Shown here piece after piece: positions 1 to 11,629 of a stretch of 64,000 bases of DNA. The DNA is taken from assembly GCA_034440635.1 (NCBI GenBank), contig JAOTON010001703.1:702243-766242 (forward strand). Reading direction: 5' to 3'. The notes under the pieces are model-generated. The model was not told the origin of the DNA. It saw only the letters and a list, made by a program, of their open reading frames with translations, and searched no databases. A program made the position numbers and the translations under genes. Source of the DNA: Lepas anatifera. Lineage: Eukaryota > Arthropoda > Thecostraca > Lepadidae. The first letter of the stretch is position 1; each line of letters opens with the position of its first letter.

Positions 1-79
1 TCTAGGTCGGTTGCAAAGTCCGAAATTCGAGCGGTAAAGACTGAAAATATTTGCTTTCAGTCGGTAACCGGGACTCAGG

Positions 80-335
80 CTGGGTGTTTCAGCATTGAAT
101 CAGTATTTATCTCAAGTTAGTTCATCTACTTCTCCCAAATGTTCATGTGGTGGCCTATCGGAAAACATGCCACACTTTCTTCTTGATTGCATCAAATACG
201 CAGATCTCCTAACAATTCTCTTCCGGCCTATCACCAGTGAAAGCGTACGTCATTTTGATGAGCTCACCGGACACCAAAAGATAAGCATGTTGTCGCATGG
301 AAACAATCTCAATAAAAAGACATATGACCAGTAGC
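80..335 (+). pseudogene. LINE ORF2 C-terminal fragment (zinc-knuckle region)
   Basis: A 79-codon reading frame (95-334) carries the C-terminal cysteine-histidine motif typical of non-LTR retrotransposon ORF2 proteins: Cys-x-Cys-Gly, a short spacer, His-x-Leu-Leu-x-Cys near residues 16-32. Reverse transcriptase motifs are absent, so only the 3' end of the element remains. It sits where the duplicated flanking block is interrupted relative to the copy at 54.5 kb, which supports insertion as a 5'-truncated copy, the usual outcome of target-primed reverse transcription. The clade cannot be assigned from so short a fragment. It ends close to the start of the 35-bp minisatellite. It is certainly not functional alone. 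Confidence 0.6.
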
Positions 336-361
336 ACTAGCCGTACAGGCTTTTGTCATCG

Positions 362-765
362 GGACAGGCAGACTGCTGTAAAGGGTGGAGGGGAGCGGAC
401 AGGCAGACTGCTGTAAAGGGTGGAGGGGAGCGGACAGGCAGACTGCTGTAAAGGGTGGAGCCGAGCGGACAGGCAGACTGCTGTAAAGGGTGGAGCCGAG
501 CGGACAGGCAGACTGCTGTAAAGGGTGGAGGGGAGCGGACAGGCAGACTGCTGTAAAGGGTAGAGGGGAGCGGACAGGCAGACTGCTGTAAAGGGTGGAG
601 GGGAGCGGACAGGCAGACTGCTGTAAAGGGTGGAGGGGAGCGGACAGGCAGACTGCTGTAAAGGGTGGAGGGGAGCGCACAGGCAGACTGCTGTAAAGGG
701 TGGAGGGAGCAGCTGCAGTGACAGTAAAGGGTGGAGGGAGCAGCTGCAGTGACAGTAGCCCGATT
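362..765 (+). repeat. 35-bp minisatellite
   Basis: About ten head-to-tail copies of a 35-bp unit (core GCAGACTGCTGTAAAGGGTG), followed by two shorter variant units of about 31 bp containing AGCAGCTGCAGTGACAG. Copies differ mainly at a few positions (GGGG versus GCCG, one TAGAG variant). Because 35 is not a multiple of three and the unit has no stop on the minus strand, minus-strand reading frames of 123 and 149 codons stay open across it; these are artefacts of the repeat rather than genes. Confidence 0.93.
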
Positions 766-1568
766 TTCTCTTTGAAGCCCTCGTCAGCAGTGTCGCAACA
801 TGCATCGTTTGAATTTATAGGTGAACTTTTAATCTAAGAGATCAAAATTCAATATCTACGATAATTCTGTTAGTGTGTGTGTGTGAGTGCGTGTTTTTGT
901 GTTCATTTAATGTTTGTTCAATACGGCTAGCTGGGCTGGCGCCCCGACTTACAACAAGCTTTAGCGCCGGTCCGGCACCGGCAGTGCTACCGTATATGTA
1001 ATTGGAAAATAAACGGCATTGGAATTGCAATTGGACATAGCCAAGCTTCATTCAGAACAAAAAACCCTCACGGCGGAACTTTAAACGCTAAAAGGCAATA
1101 TGAGTGGTTTTCACAAGCCACGAAGATAGCTCTTCTCGATGATCTACGCTCTTTCCCAAAAGTCTCCAAGTGCCAGTATTTTCGTATAAAAATCATTATT
1201 GGTTCAGGCGATTCGTTTCAACAACCCTCTGCTCTCAGTCAAGGGATACGACGTTAGAGACTGTAACTTTCCAATTTATTACCGGGCTTACGTAACCGGG
1301 GCGGGTCAACCGAGCAAAACAGCCTGCTTCTAACCAGATGCGAATATTGCGCAACTTGGAGGGCGGCCTGTCAATTTAAGTGTGGATAGAGCTGCATATT
1401 TTGTTGAAAAAATTTCATCCTCGATCGTGAACTTCCGGTGGGGAAGGGATTGAAAACCAGATTCTTTGGATGCTCCTGCAGTGCTACGAAATGAGTATCT
1501 AAATGTATTGAATTTCTGAAGAGGTATCTTGTTACATTCGCTTCTTTCCTTTTAACACGCGCTCGCTG

Positions 1569-1580
1569 GGGGGGGGGGGC
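1569..1580 (+). repeat. Poly-G run
   Basis: An uninterrupted G homopolymer of about 11 bases, just inside the diverged duplicated block and absent from the partner copy at 54.9 kb. Its length is prone to sequencing error. Confidence 0.8.
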
Positions 1581-2329
1581 GTAATTTGCCCTCTCGTGGT
1601 GATCCAGCATCACACCTAAACAAAGAAAGTAACTACGCCTTTAAAATTACTTTTTGTGACATTATTCCGGCTGTATGCTGCTTTGATATATTATCAAATA
1701 TACTTCACAAGAAAATTTAATGCTGATGCTGCATTTCGTAGCAAACTGCACATTTTCCCGACAGAGCAGGGTAGTGAGGGTATCTACCATTGGCTTCTAT
1801 GTTAAGACTGTTTCAGTTCCCTCAAAATTACAGATGCCATGAAGGATTTTGGTGGTTAAAAAACACAGCATGATACCTTTTAGTTCGATATTTTGGACGC
1901 TGCTAGATTCAAATCTTCTTTTTAAATCACCTGATTATTACAGAAAAGGATGCCAAACTCAGATTTTGCGGAACACGTATTTGGAATCTTCGCATGAAGC
2001 TAAAAGAATCAAGTGAAAACCTGGGTATGTGGTCTCCTGATTTTTTGCATTAGCTGAAGCAGTGTGAGGAGGAACGCTGTCAGAAACCGCAGCTGCCCGA
2101 CCTGTGACCTCGCTTATCTATCGCTAATCTACAATAGGGTGGCGCGGTTATCGGGTCCGTACGTGTCACCCGCCCCCTTCCCTCCAAGCAATGCTTCTAT
2201 CCATGGCTTAGGACGGGCTGTTTAGCTTGGTCGGCCAAGCTGAGTAACATAACACACGTAGTGGAGAGCGGTCTGGCGTCAAGGCGCGGTCAATACGTCC
2301 AAGGTCAAACGAGGTTGTAAAACTCAAAT

Positions 2330-2998
2330 CTGGGCCGTGCTGGAAACATATTGGGAAATGCCGTGACTATGCACAAAAAACGGGAATACACCAAAAGTGG
2401 ACAAAAATCAAAGAGAAAAGGTACGAAAAATTGTCCTCTAAAATTCTGAGGTCAAGGTCATTCAAGGTCAATGATGTATGACGTAACAATATGACATGTT
2501 CATAATCATGTATAATTTAACTGATACTATAGCAGTCTTTGGGCAGGAATTCAGGGCTTGACCTTGAAGGATACCCTTTTTCTTGACCTTTGACCTTGAT
2601 CTTAACATTGAGCGACCTTAACTATGAACTCATAGCATAAAATAATTCATACTGAGTAATGCCATCTGACCGGAATACTGGAGTCAATGACCTTGAAATG
2701 TGACCTTTGACCTTGAACTTCATGTGGGTTGACCTTGACGTATAACCTGATTATATGACGTTATAACGGCACCACTCGGTCTACAGTACAGGCGAACTGG
2801 TGCGACCGCGCGATCGCAATGGTCTCTAAATATAGGTGTGACTTAGAAAATGACTGATTTTCAAAATTCTTTTACCAATCGACACGCACATAAACGTTTA
2901 TAAAATTTCACTTAGAACGTTTTCCAGCGGTGAACGATTATTTGGCTACCTCAGAAAAATAGGTGGGGTCACTTTAGGGCCCCGTTCCACTGCACGTG
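2330..2998 (-). mobile_element. TTAA-family non-autonomous DNA element, truncated copy
   Basis: The right edge is CACGTG followed by TTAA at 2999-3002, matching on the minus strand the left end of the intact member at 8384-9296. Shared internal blocks include the region around GCGCGGTCG and ACCGAGTGGTG (2760-2830 here, 8590-8640 there) and many GGTCA/TGACC words. The opposite terminus is missing at about 2330, so this is a truncated copy. No transposase frame is present. It lies between halves of the duplicated block that are contiguous at 56.2-56.5 kb. Confidence 0.55.
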
Positions 2999-3002
2999 TT
3001 AA

Positions 3003-4330
3003 CACGTGTCCCGAAGGGAGGGAAGGGCATAGCTTTTTCCTTTTGTTTTTCCTGAATATTGCACAAATGAAGGGGTTTTGACAATTCTAAAAGAATGTGA
3101 AAATGATTTTAGGTCAAGTAAAAAACAGTTCTTTTAAGTCAAGAAACTATTTAAAGTCATGCGAACTGAACTCAAAGCCCTGAATCACGAATCAGAAGCC
3201 GGCGACAAATGACGAGCAAGGTAAGTAAAATGTTTCTATTTAAAGCTGCACCAAAGGAATATGTGTCAATTGATCAGTCCCAAGTTTGCATTATGTCAGG
3301 TCATCGGGATCTACCAGCCTGCTATCTGGGAAGTTGACATTCTTGAGCTAAGTTGGAAACACTTTTTAGTCAATTCCCTGATAAGTCAATCGGGGAAGAA
3401 CAAAGGGTTTCTAGTTAAAGTTGAAGGCTCTCATACAATGTTTTCTTAGCACATTCCTGACAATCAAGTTTAGTATTTGACTATCTGACTTCCCAGAGGT
3501 CACCTGAACAGACTGCGATTCTTTTGCAAAAAAACCGCACTGAATTAAAATAGAGCTTCTATGTTGATGTATTTGTGCTTCCACTCTGTCACCGGGAGTC
3601 AATTTATGTACCATTGCACCAGATCATACCAGATCAGCATGTAACGCTGACGTGGCCTTGGGTCGTGTTTTTTCACTATTTGACATAGCGTGGCACATAT
3701 AATGTCATATATAGCATGCAATTAACCGCGATGAGATGATTCCGATGATACCTACAATTTGTCTAGCACCGCTCCGGAAAAATTATAGGGAAAATTATGA
3801 AATGACCAGTTGTTAGCTTAAGAAACATTCTTTGATCTCTGGTGACCTCAATATTGACCTTACCTAAATATACTCCGCATAATTTCCCTTCGTCTCATTA
3901 AGAGCTATTGAAGGCTGCCCCTAATTTGGCCGTAGTTTTTTTCCAGGAAATAAGATAAGGAGATAAGGAGAGAAATACCCCCCAGCGGGACGCACTACGC
4001 CAGAGACCTCAGCGGGGCGCCAGATGAGCGGATGACGAATTGGACAGGTACAGTCTCTGGCACCGATATCTGTCACCAGTTGGTCGCTGACTAGAATCGT
4101 TTGGACGAGGAAGGATCTCTTAAAAATCATTTAGCTACCCTAGAGAAAAAATATAGAAGGCAAATCATGTAAAGGCTACTTTGCGCATTGAGAAAGTCAA
4201 TTATATTACCACACAGTGTTTATCAGTTGGCTGATAGACCTTTTGTTCCGGTTGAAACTCGGCTGGAAGCCATTAACCGACTATAAAGGCGGATTTGCGC
4301 CATCTATAGCGGTTTCATTTTTAAGTTTGC
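3003..4330. other. No gene recognised
   Basis: Only short unconvincing reading frames are present; no repeat, RNA gene or transposon terminus was recognised. Confidence 0.5.
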
Positions 4331-4625
4331 ATTCAACTCAAGGTAAAACAAATGAAATAATTGCATTTTCCGTGAGAAGTTGTGTTGAAATATATCAACC
4401 TTCATACGATTAGACGTGGAAGCACGTGCCCCACATGCTTGTTAAGATACCAAAAATGTCACGAGCAAATGTTAAGTTGCAAACATAGGCGCCAGATTAG
4501 GTTTTCACGGATTACATGTTTGGAATCTATGCATGAAACTGTACCAGAAATAAGAAAAAAACCATGTGCGTGGTATCCTAAATTGTTTACACATTAGCTA
4601 AAACAATACGCAGGGGAAACCCTTT

Positions 4626-5760
4626 TCTTCCTGTTTAACTGAGGTGGGATGGCAGCTGATTAAGGAGACTGGCGGCCCTAACGCCAAAGCGACGCTTCCG
4701 AGTCTCCGCCCTACTGCGCGGCACAAACTGTATGGTACCTTTCCTGGTAATCCGCTAGAGGAAGATTGACCGTCAGTGTAGTCAGTTTTTCAGAAACTTA
4801 AGCTGATCCAAAACATGGTTTTATAGGCTCGGTACATTATTGACAACTTGAATGGCTCCTCGCATTCAACCAGCGGGGGCAGTCCCGTGGATCAGGCGTA
4901 CGATAACATTTCCGGCGTCAGAAACCACACGAGCTTCAAGGCTCACCACCTGTAATGGAATGCGGAAAATATATTTATCTTATTATTATTTATAATCATT
5001 ATTTAATAATCATTTTTTGGAGATTTAGCTTATTTACCTGGAGAGCATTTACGTGATGCAGTAGTTTTCCAAATGACCTGAATTGTCTGCGATGCCTATT
5101 CCTGGAAGGAAGATCTAAAACTCGCTCAATAAGGTTTCCAGAATAATGCTCAAGAAGCCCTTATTGGGAATTGTCGCTATGCATCGAGACAGATGAAGCG
5201 CGAGGCTAGATTTAGAGATTAGGCAGCACTTGGATTTAGTGAAAGAAACAATGAGAAATGTTTTAGGTGTTACGGTGTTAAATCATTGTTGATGTAGCTT
5301 GTGAGCACATTTTTGATAGGATAGGTAATCTAACGAATAAACTAAGATTATTCGTTAAAGATAGAGAATATTTTCCTCTCGAAAACACAGCCTTAGAGGT
5401 TGTTAGTGCCCTCGGAGACCTAAGCTCCATTTTGGATCGCAGACTCGCAATCTTCTTTCCACACAGACTCGTCATAGATGTCGTAGTCGAGTCGTAAGAA
5501 AACCAACTACATTTATTGTTCCTTCCACCCAGTCACTGCTAACAGCAAGGGAAGCATGTACCACCGGGTAGGCATCAGTCCGTCTTGGTGCGGGTCTCGT
5601 ATGCACTTACTGACGCTCCTGTGACACCAGTGCGGAATATTGCAGTGTTATGTGGGTAGGGGCAGTAAGAGTGTATGCGCCTGGATAAAGTCTAGCACAT
5701 GCGGTACCAATGCCTGATGTCGTATTTATGCTAATGCCTCCTATCCTCTTCACTAAGCCA
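4626..5760. other. No gene recognised
   Basis: Mixed-composition DNA with an AT-rich patch near 4975-5020. No persuasive coding frame, repeat or terminus seen. Confidence 0.5.
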
Positions 5761-5767
5761 AAGGGGA

Positions 5768-5955
5768 TGGGTGGCTTAGTGTGGATAGCATCAAAATCTC
5801 TTAACCCACTGGTCCCGGGTTCAAGTCCCGACGGAGCCTCTAAATAACTCTATCTGATCCCCCAAATTCCTCCCAACAGAGCCAGAGCTGGCGACGCTCA
5901 AGAAGCTCCCATTGGGAGCGGCACCTTGGCAGTTGGTGCGTGCCCTCCGACGACT
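5768..5955 (+). mobile_element. SINE family B, copy 1 (tRNA-derived)
   Basis: The head is tRNA-like: an A-box-like TGGCTTAGTGTGG near 5772 and a perfect B box GGTTCAAGTCC at 5818-5828, with a matching CCCGGG...CCCG T-arm. The tail after it (CCCAACAGAGCCAGAGCTGG near 5873) is shared, diverged, with 35731-35905 and, inverted, 47765-47945. Three copies sharing head and tail at unrelated places indicate a SINE rather than a functional tRNA gene; the acceptor stem does not pair properly. Boundaries are approximate and no target duplication was found. Confidence 0.6.
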
Positions 5956-5959
5956 TAAT

Positions 5960-6884
5960 TTCCCTCCGAAACGTATTCAACGCCCCTGTCTATCTCAATC
6001 TGATCTAAATCTGATACCAGACTTCAAGATAATCTCATTTGGCGCTCCAAGATCACACGAAATCACATTTGCATTTAAGGCTTAGAGTGACTTGAATTAC
6101 ATACTTATTACATAAGCAACCCTTAGCCTTGCTTTTTCACGTACCAGTCCAGAACCCCAGGACAGGCGAGAGCGTAGGAACAGCGCACCAGGGGGCCATG
6201 GACTGCCCCCACTGCTCAGATTCTTGGCCATTAACCCTATAGTGCGGCAAGGAGTGAAACGACCTGACCCTTTCCCACAGCCATAGGCTTTTCTGATCCT
6301 ATGGGAACACGTCGTTACTCAACGTATGTATGTACCTTATGTTGAGGTCATTACTGCGAAGGATGGCCTTTTCGTTTTGGCACCACGAGCGGCCAATAAC
6401 ATTTCGAGGACCAATCCGTCTGAACACATGCTTCTTAAACTGATGATACAGCTCAGAGCTGGAGCAGTACCAGGCGTAAGCACACTGTGCTCCTAGCACA
6501 ATATGTTACTTACTAAACCCTGTTGTGTCAATGAGCATTGTTCTTGGCTTAGCTTATGCAATGTTTACCTAACTTGCATTTACTTATTTGCATGACATTT
6601 TTGGCGCTCACCCCTCAAATGTTATGCACAGCCGTGTTTATAACGGTTATGGGTGTTTGGTTGGTTGGTGAAACCTTTTCTCCTATTATCCATCAAAAAT
6701 GTTAATGACTGGGATCGGCGCAAAGCCAGGGCTCAGAATGTTAAGCTTCTAACTAAAAAATGATAGAATTATAGTAAATGACCTTAAGAAATAGCAGAGC
6801 ATAGCCCACCGACAAAAAAATCTGCAAATTAAGGATAGCATAAAAACAGCATGAAATGAAAAAGGGCATGCTAAGTTCCGTTAC
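5960..6884. other. No gene recognised
   Basis: Nothing beyond short random frames was seen here. Confidence 0.5.
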
Positions 6885-7148
6885 CATAGGCGGATCTAGG
6901 GAGCAGCAAGCGGCACTTCTACCATTGACCCTCGGCGCCCCCTGGAATGGTCATGGTGCCCCCTGAAAGTCGATGGCACCCCCTGAAATGTCGCTTCCCG
7001 CCCCTCCCCTCAGGATACAAGAATATGCACCCTGTGCTAGGATTTGGTGCCCATCGAATATGCTTATGCTGCCTAAAGGTGGTGCCTCCGGTTCGGATGG
7101 CCCCCGCGACCATGTGCCCCCAGAGGAGAAATCCTGGAGCCACCTATG
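6885..7148 (+). mobile_element. Probable hAT-type MITE (degenerate)
   Basis: The ends are imperfect inverted repeats: CATAGGCGGATCTAGG on the left and, on the complement, CATAGGTGGCTCCAGG on the right. This resembles the GGCGGATCC termini of the better-supported elements at 26496-26710 and 62179-62373. The interior is rich in GCCCCCTG words. The flanking 8-mers do not match convincingly, so either the target duplication has decayed or the boundaries are off. Confidence 0.4.
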
Positions 7149-7411
7149 CCTGCCGCTGCCTGGTGGGTTCCGGAATCCGAGGCATTCTTTTACATCTACT
7201 GCACCCGCCATAGTGCAGACCTAGGTCGCCATGGGAGCTCGGATGGAACTCGGGACGTGCCCGGTCTCAGTCCTATCCACCCCCTCGCCGTGCGTGCTGC
7301 GCTCTGAGCTAAAGGATTATCAATGTCACGATCAATGAGTGATTTTGGCTTTATGGCTTAGTCCGTATAAGGAAATATAAGGTATGAGGGGCTTAGTCCG
7401 TAGAAGGTAAA

Positions 7412-7417
7412 ATGAAG

Positions 7418-7472
<55 letters not shown>

Positions 7473-7575
7473 CGAGAGAGAGAGAGAGAGAGAGCGAGAG
7501 GGCGAGAGAGCGAGAGAGCGAGAGACAGAGAGAGAGAGCGAGAGAGAGAGAGAGCGAGAGAGAGAGAGAGAGAGA
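7412..7575 (+). repeat. (GA)n microsatellite with GC interruptions
   Basis: About 160 bp of almost pure AG dinucleotide repeat, broken at intervals by GCGAGAG or GGGCGAGAG variants. The Ser/Leu-rich and Arg/Glu-rich frames across it are low-complexity artefacts. Confidence 0.97.
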
Positions 7576-8383
7576 AGACATATCATCGGCAGCGATGGAA
7601 TTCACGAAAACGTAGAGCCACGGCACGATATCCAAAGATAATTTATGAAAGAGTCGAATGTCATCCTAAATAGAAGTAAAAAAACAGCTTGAGCAGATCG
7701 ACTACGGAATCAGATCAATTAGAAGCATTCAGTGAAGAACCATACGTACTGTGCACACGTGTCCATGGCAACGAGAGCCTAACAACGCATAGCAGAACAT
7801 AAATGCAGAATGGTTACAAAACTGAGGGATAACTCAACAATGATGAGCTCAGATAAAGTGAAAATGAACATTTCAAGTAAATAATAAAAATCATTGTTAT
7901 ACCAACGTTTTTTCCATGATTAAATGGTTGCTTAAAAAAGAAAAAGTACGGTTTGTAAAAAAATTAAAGCAAAACGTAAAGGCTGACATACGTACGATTT
8001 CTGTCAGTTTCATAAGAAATCAATAACATACTCGACTTTCAATAACATACGATGTAACGGTACACGTATAAACCAGTTCATACGCACAATATGCAGCAGT
8101 TGCGAATGCAACAGCGGGGTTAAGGAGCTCAAGCCCTCCCCCCCCCGAGAAATGTCAATAGTTATTTAGTAGCTGTAAAGCCGAAGACTGTTCTGAGGCT
8201 ATAGCGACGGAGGTTTGAGCCCCATAGTCCCCCCAATGGAGCCCTGGATCCGCCACTGATACACAGCATATACGAGTGGAAAACAGCAGTCGGATACACT
8301 AACCAGGCGGGTCTGCACGCCACGGGGACGGAGCCGACCACCGCAGCCCTAACCATCACCACCAGCAGCTCACTCGCCTTTAA
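7576..8383. other. No gene; possible MITE end at 8245-8258
   Basis: The only recognisable piece is GGATCCGCCACTG ending at 8258, which matches the outer end of the hAT-type MITEs at 37772 and 62179. A left partner is not clear (a weak candidate starts near 8112). The rest is unrecognised. Confidence 0.4.
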
Positions 8384-9296
8384 CACGCGCACTGGAGGGG
8401 GGCCTCGGAGGCCCCCACCTGTTTTCCGAGGTGGCCGGAGAACCGCTTGTAGCCGAAAAACGAAACGTGGCCACATTTAACAGAATTTAATAGCGCGTCG
8501 ATTGGTGAAGACTTTTTTGAAAATCGGCCGAAAATTTTTTGACTTATAGGCTTTCAAAGTCAGACCTGCATTTTGAGATCGCCGTAAACGCGCGGTCGGA
8601 CCAGTTAGCTTGCATTGAAGACCGAGTGGTGACGTCATAACGTCATATAAGCGGGACTATATGTCAAGGTCACTTCACATGAAAGTCAAGGTCAAGGTCA
8701 AATGTCACAGGTCAAGGTTATATCTGCACTTTCAAGGTCACTGACCACTGTGCGTCCGGCCAAATGACGTTACCCCGTCTGACATATATTATGCTATGAC
8801 GTCATCGGTAGGGTACCCCAATACAAAGGTCAAGGTCAAAGGTCACGGTCAAAGGTCATTGGGAAAGGTCAATCCTCATTTCCTGCCAAACAGTGGTTAC
8901 AGTGTTAGTCAAAGTGTAAATAATAAGTAGTATACCATATGGTGACCTTAAAGGTCAATGACCTTGAATGACCTTGACCCAAAAGTTGTGAGGAAGCCTC
9001 TTTGAGACCTCTTCTCTATGAACCTTGTCCACCTTTAGCTTATTCCCGCCATTTTCCTGCATAATCACAGCATTTATCAATCGATACCAGCATGGCCAAT
9101 ATTTGACCTTTACGACCTCGTTTGACCTTGAAGATATTAACCTAGGTCAATGAAAATTGGTCATCATGTAGATCACCATTGCCCCCACCCACCTACCAAG
9201 TGGTGTTTTTCTAACCCTCTTAGTTTTTGAGATCTTAGGGGGCCTACCAGGCCCCCTCCAGTGCGCGTTAGTGCCAGACCCCCTCCAGTGCGGGTG
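8384..9296 (+). mobile_element. TTAA-family non-autonomous DNA element, intact copy
   Basis: Flanked on both sides by TTAA (8380-8383 and 9297-9300). The left terminus is CACGCGCACTGGAGGGGG and the right, on the complement, is CACCCGCACTGGAGGGGG. The right end carries an internal second copy of the terminal motif (complement of about 9242-9270) separated by GTCTGG. There is no transposase; the 913-bp interior carries about twenty AGGTCA/TGACCT half-sites between 8660 and 9150 and several TGACGTCA words (for example 8632-8639). TTAA target use is characteristic of piggyBac-type elements, although the CAC terminus is not the usual CCC; Kolobok also uses TTAA. The superfamily is therefore provisional. 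Confidence 0.8.
8952..8964 (+). promoter_or_regulatory. Perfect AGGTCA inverted repeat, 1-nt spacer (EcRE-like)
   Basis: AGGTCA-A-TGACCT is a perfect IR-1 palindrome, the idealised target of EcR/USP and other nuclear-receptor dimers. It lies inside the TTAA element at 8384-9296; a one-mismatch relative, AGGTCACTGACCA, is at 8735-8747. Binding or function is not shown by sequence. Confidence 0.45.
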
Positions 9297-9300
9297 TTAA

Positions 9301-9610
9301 CACAGCTCCGGCCATCACCACAACGAGCAGCATCCAACACTGTTTAACATCGGGGTTCTACCGCGAGGAGTATGCTCCTCAACATAGTCGTCCGCACATG
9401 CGGCGACCCACACTCAGCGGAGTTCACTTTAAGACAGCCATCGAACTGTGAACATCACTGCGAGGAGGCCGTTCAGTCATCCACCACAACTACGCTAATC
9501 AAACCGAGAAGTTTGCTCATTATAACGTGTGGCTCGTTAATGAATACACTCGGTCCTGATCGTCAATTGGATGTCGGATCCGTTGGAGCGGCATATTCGC
9601 AGAACAGCAG
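9301..9610. other. No gene recognised
   Basis: Unique-looking sequence between the TTAA element and the 45-bp minisatellite; no convincing gene. Confidence 0.5.
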
Positions 9611-9614
9611 CCTG

Positions 9615-10222
9615 TGATGAGAGGGGTTCGTCGTACAGGTCGGGCACAGCAGTCTGTGGTGAGAAGGGTTCGTCATTGTACACGTCGGGCACAGCAGTCT
9701 GTGGTGAGAGGGGTTTGTCATTGTACAGGTCGGGCACAGCAGTCTGTGGTGAGAGGGGTTTGTCATTGTCGAAGGGTTAGGAACAGCAGCCTGTGGTGAG
9801 AGGGGTTCGTCGTTGGAAGGGTTAGGAACAGCAGTCTATGGTGAGAGGGATTCGTCGTTAAAAGGGTCGGGCACAGCAGTCTGTGGTGAGAGGGGTTCGT
9901 CGTTGGAAGGGTTAGGAACAGCAGTCTATGGTGAGAGGGATTCGTCGTTAAAAGGGTCGGGCACAGCAGTCTGTGGTGAGAGGGGTTCGTCGTTGGAAGG
10001 GTCGGGCACAGCAGTCTGTGGTGAGAGGGGTTCGTCGTTGGAAGGGTCGGGCACAGCAGTCTGTGGTGAGAGGGGTTCGTCGTTAAAAGGGTCGGGCACA
10101 GCAGTCTGTGGTGAGAGGGGTTCGTCGTTAAAAGGGTCGGGCACAGCAGTCTGTGGTGAGAGGGGTTCGTCGTTGGAAGGGTCGGGCACAGCAGTCTGTG
10201 GTGAGAGGGGTTCGTCGTCGCA
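9615..10222 (+). repeat. 45-bp minisatellite (15 codons per unit)
   Basis: About thirteen units of 45 bp with core GCACAGCAGTCTGTGGTGAG; unit starts at 9871, 9916 and 9961 are exactly 45 apart. The 5' units are more diverged and slightly shorter. Two sub-types alternate (GGAAGGGTTAGGAA versus AAAAGGGTCGGGCA). Because 45 is divisible by three, a 153-codon plus-strand frame (9813-10274) encodes a 15-residue repeat with core Gly-Thr-Ala-Val-Cys-Gly-Glu-Arg-Gly-Ser-Ser, and the minus strand is open too. There is no signal peptide, splice evidence or flanking coding sequence, so I treat it as a minisatellite. Confidence 0.92.
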
Positions 10223-11625
10223 GGGGTTTGTGGTATGCTTTACGCGACTGATAGCTCAGTTCGATTCTGATTAACGCTGAGGCATCCCTTTTCCATGCGT
10301 TAAGAAGGTATTTTGTGGAGGGTTCCTGCGACAAGTTTTGCCAGAAAATGAATAACTGTATCTGCATAAAGAAAAATACTGCGTTAATTGAAAACAAGGA
10401 CTAAATCGAAGATGATAGATGATGACCAACATATTTTTGACCAAATTAATGAATAAGTGTGTCAAGAAGATGTTTGCCCCATTCAATTTTTTAAGTGCCT
10501 TCAAAGCCTTACGAATGGAACGAAATAAATAAATGCCCAGTTGCGTCCAAGAAATCGATCATACAAGGAGGGAACATGCATTTATGGGGATTGTTTTGGC
10601 TTATTCGTGGATGCATCAGAATCATGCGGAACCATTTCTCAACTAATGTTGCTGAGCTATTGGTTGAAGGAGCTCACCGGGTACAAGCGCACCTCTGCCC
10701 GACCGGCTCTCTGTGACCTTTGCCGCAGTTCGGCTGTGACAGTGGAGCGAAAATTGTCACCGCACAACAATTCCCTCCCCTCCCCAGGCGGCCATAAAGC
10801 CTAATCCAGGAGACGAAGCGTTTGCTGTGCTGCGCAGATGAGCGTGGAATTCAGACTAACTTACCAGGGAGCGGTCTTTGTTCGGGTGTATCACAGAGAG
10901 AGCCGGTGAGCGTGAATACATCACACCGTCAGTTCGCTACATTCACATCGACAAAGTACAACTTCTCAGAATGAAGCATGGTCAGATCCATCACGAGTAT
11001 GTATGCAGCACAGTATTAATATATTTCTAGTAGGTATACAAATACAAACTGATGTCTGTGAAAACACTTGACAGTGCAGGAGAGCGCTCGCGTCAATCGA
11101 AATTTGCGATTGAAGTATGTACCTATGCACATTTCCTCCCACATCGCAGAGTTACATCACGTCTTTTGAAAACGATTTGCCCTTCAAGCTGCCTCAGCAC
11201 TCTATTTTTCCCTACCAGCAGATCACTCCACAAGAAATGAAAAGGTTGCACGAAATTCGTTATATAATGAAGCTCTCCGAAATCCTTTGATCAAGTTGCG
11301 AGTTGAAACCAATTCAATAGGATTACTTTCTTCCAGTACACTGGAATTCAGTGCGGTGGATTCGGCTGAAATTTGTCGCCTGGAGGTTAGAACGTCATGT
11401 GAACCAATCTTGGTGTGAATGAAATCCGAGCCGCACCATTTCAGTCTGGGCTCTAACAGCATTCTCATTTTGCCGACTGCGTTCAAAAGATTGATTGCTC
11501 TCGCTTCGTGGAAGCGGGGAATTGAGCGAACAAAAACGCATTATTCGCTCTTCAGAATAGACACAGCAATGACTTGCTTGGGAATAGGGTGTTAATTGCG
11601 TCGCTGATTTCGTGCAGTACAAATC
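10223..11625. other. No gene recognised
   Basis: Several 60-90 codon frames occur on both strands but none has a recognisable domain or repeat relationship. No transposon terminus seen before the TTAA at 11626. Confidence 0.5.
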
Positions 11626-11629
11626 TTAA

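Larger units (their letters stand above)
1..4625 (+). repeat. Diverged long duplicated block, copy 1 (interrupted)
   Basis: Positions 1-80 and about 1036-2290 can be aligned by eye, in the same order and orientation, with about 54463-56250; positions about 4335-4625 align with about 56460-56760. Shared landmarks are a stretch around AATTCGAGCGGT, the run near CGAATATTG (about 1342 and 54836), and GAGCTGAAGCAGTG-like words near 2050 and 55830. The copies differ by many substitutions and indels, so the duplication is old. In this copy the match breaks at about 80 and resumes at about 1036, so the LINE fragment and minisatellite between are insertions relative to the partner. The TTAA element at 2330-2998 also lies inside. 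It could be a segmental duplication or two copies of an unrecognised transposon; no coding capacity is visible. Confidence 0.6.

Noticed and set aside
362..765. CRISPR-like regularly spaced repeat
   Set aside because: Units are contiguous with no unique spacers, and the window is eukaryotic; the 45-bp, 32-bp, 47-bp and 29-bp arrays were rejected for the same reason.
309..805. 123- and 149-codon minus-strand frames with Pro/Leu/Cys repeats
   Set aside because: They are translations of the 35-bp minisatellite in different frames, without any flanking coding sequence.
5768..5850. Possible functional tRNA gene (perfect B box)
   Set aside because: The cloverleaf stems do not pair well and the same sequence with a common tail occurs at other loci, so a SINE head fits better; the same applies to 13892 and 23252.
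6951..7224. Four overlapping frames of 74-88 codons on both strands
   Set aside because: They overlap the GC-rich interior of a probable MITE and exclude one another.
7332..7635. Ser/Leu- and Arg/Glu-rich frames
   Set aside because: Low-complexity translation of the GA microsatellite.
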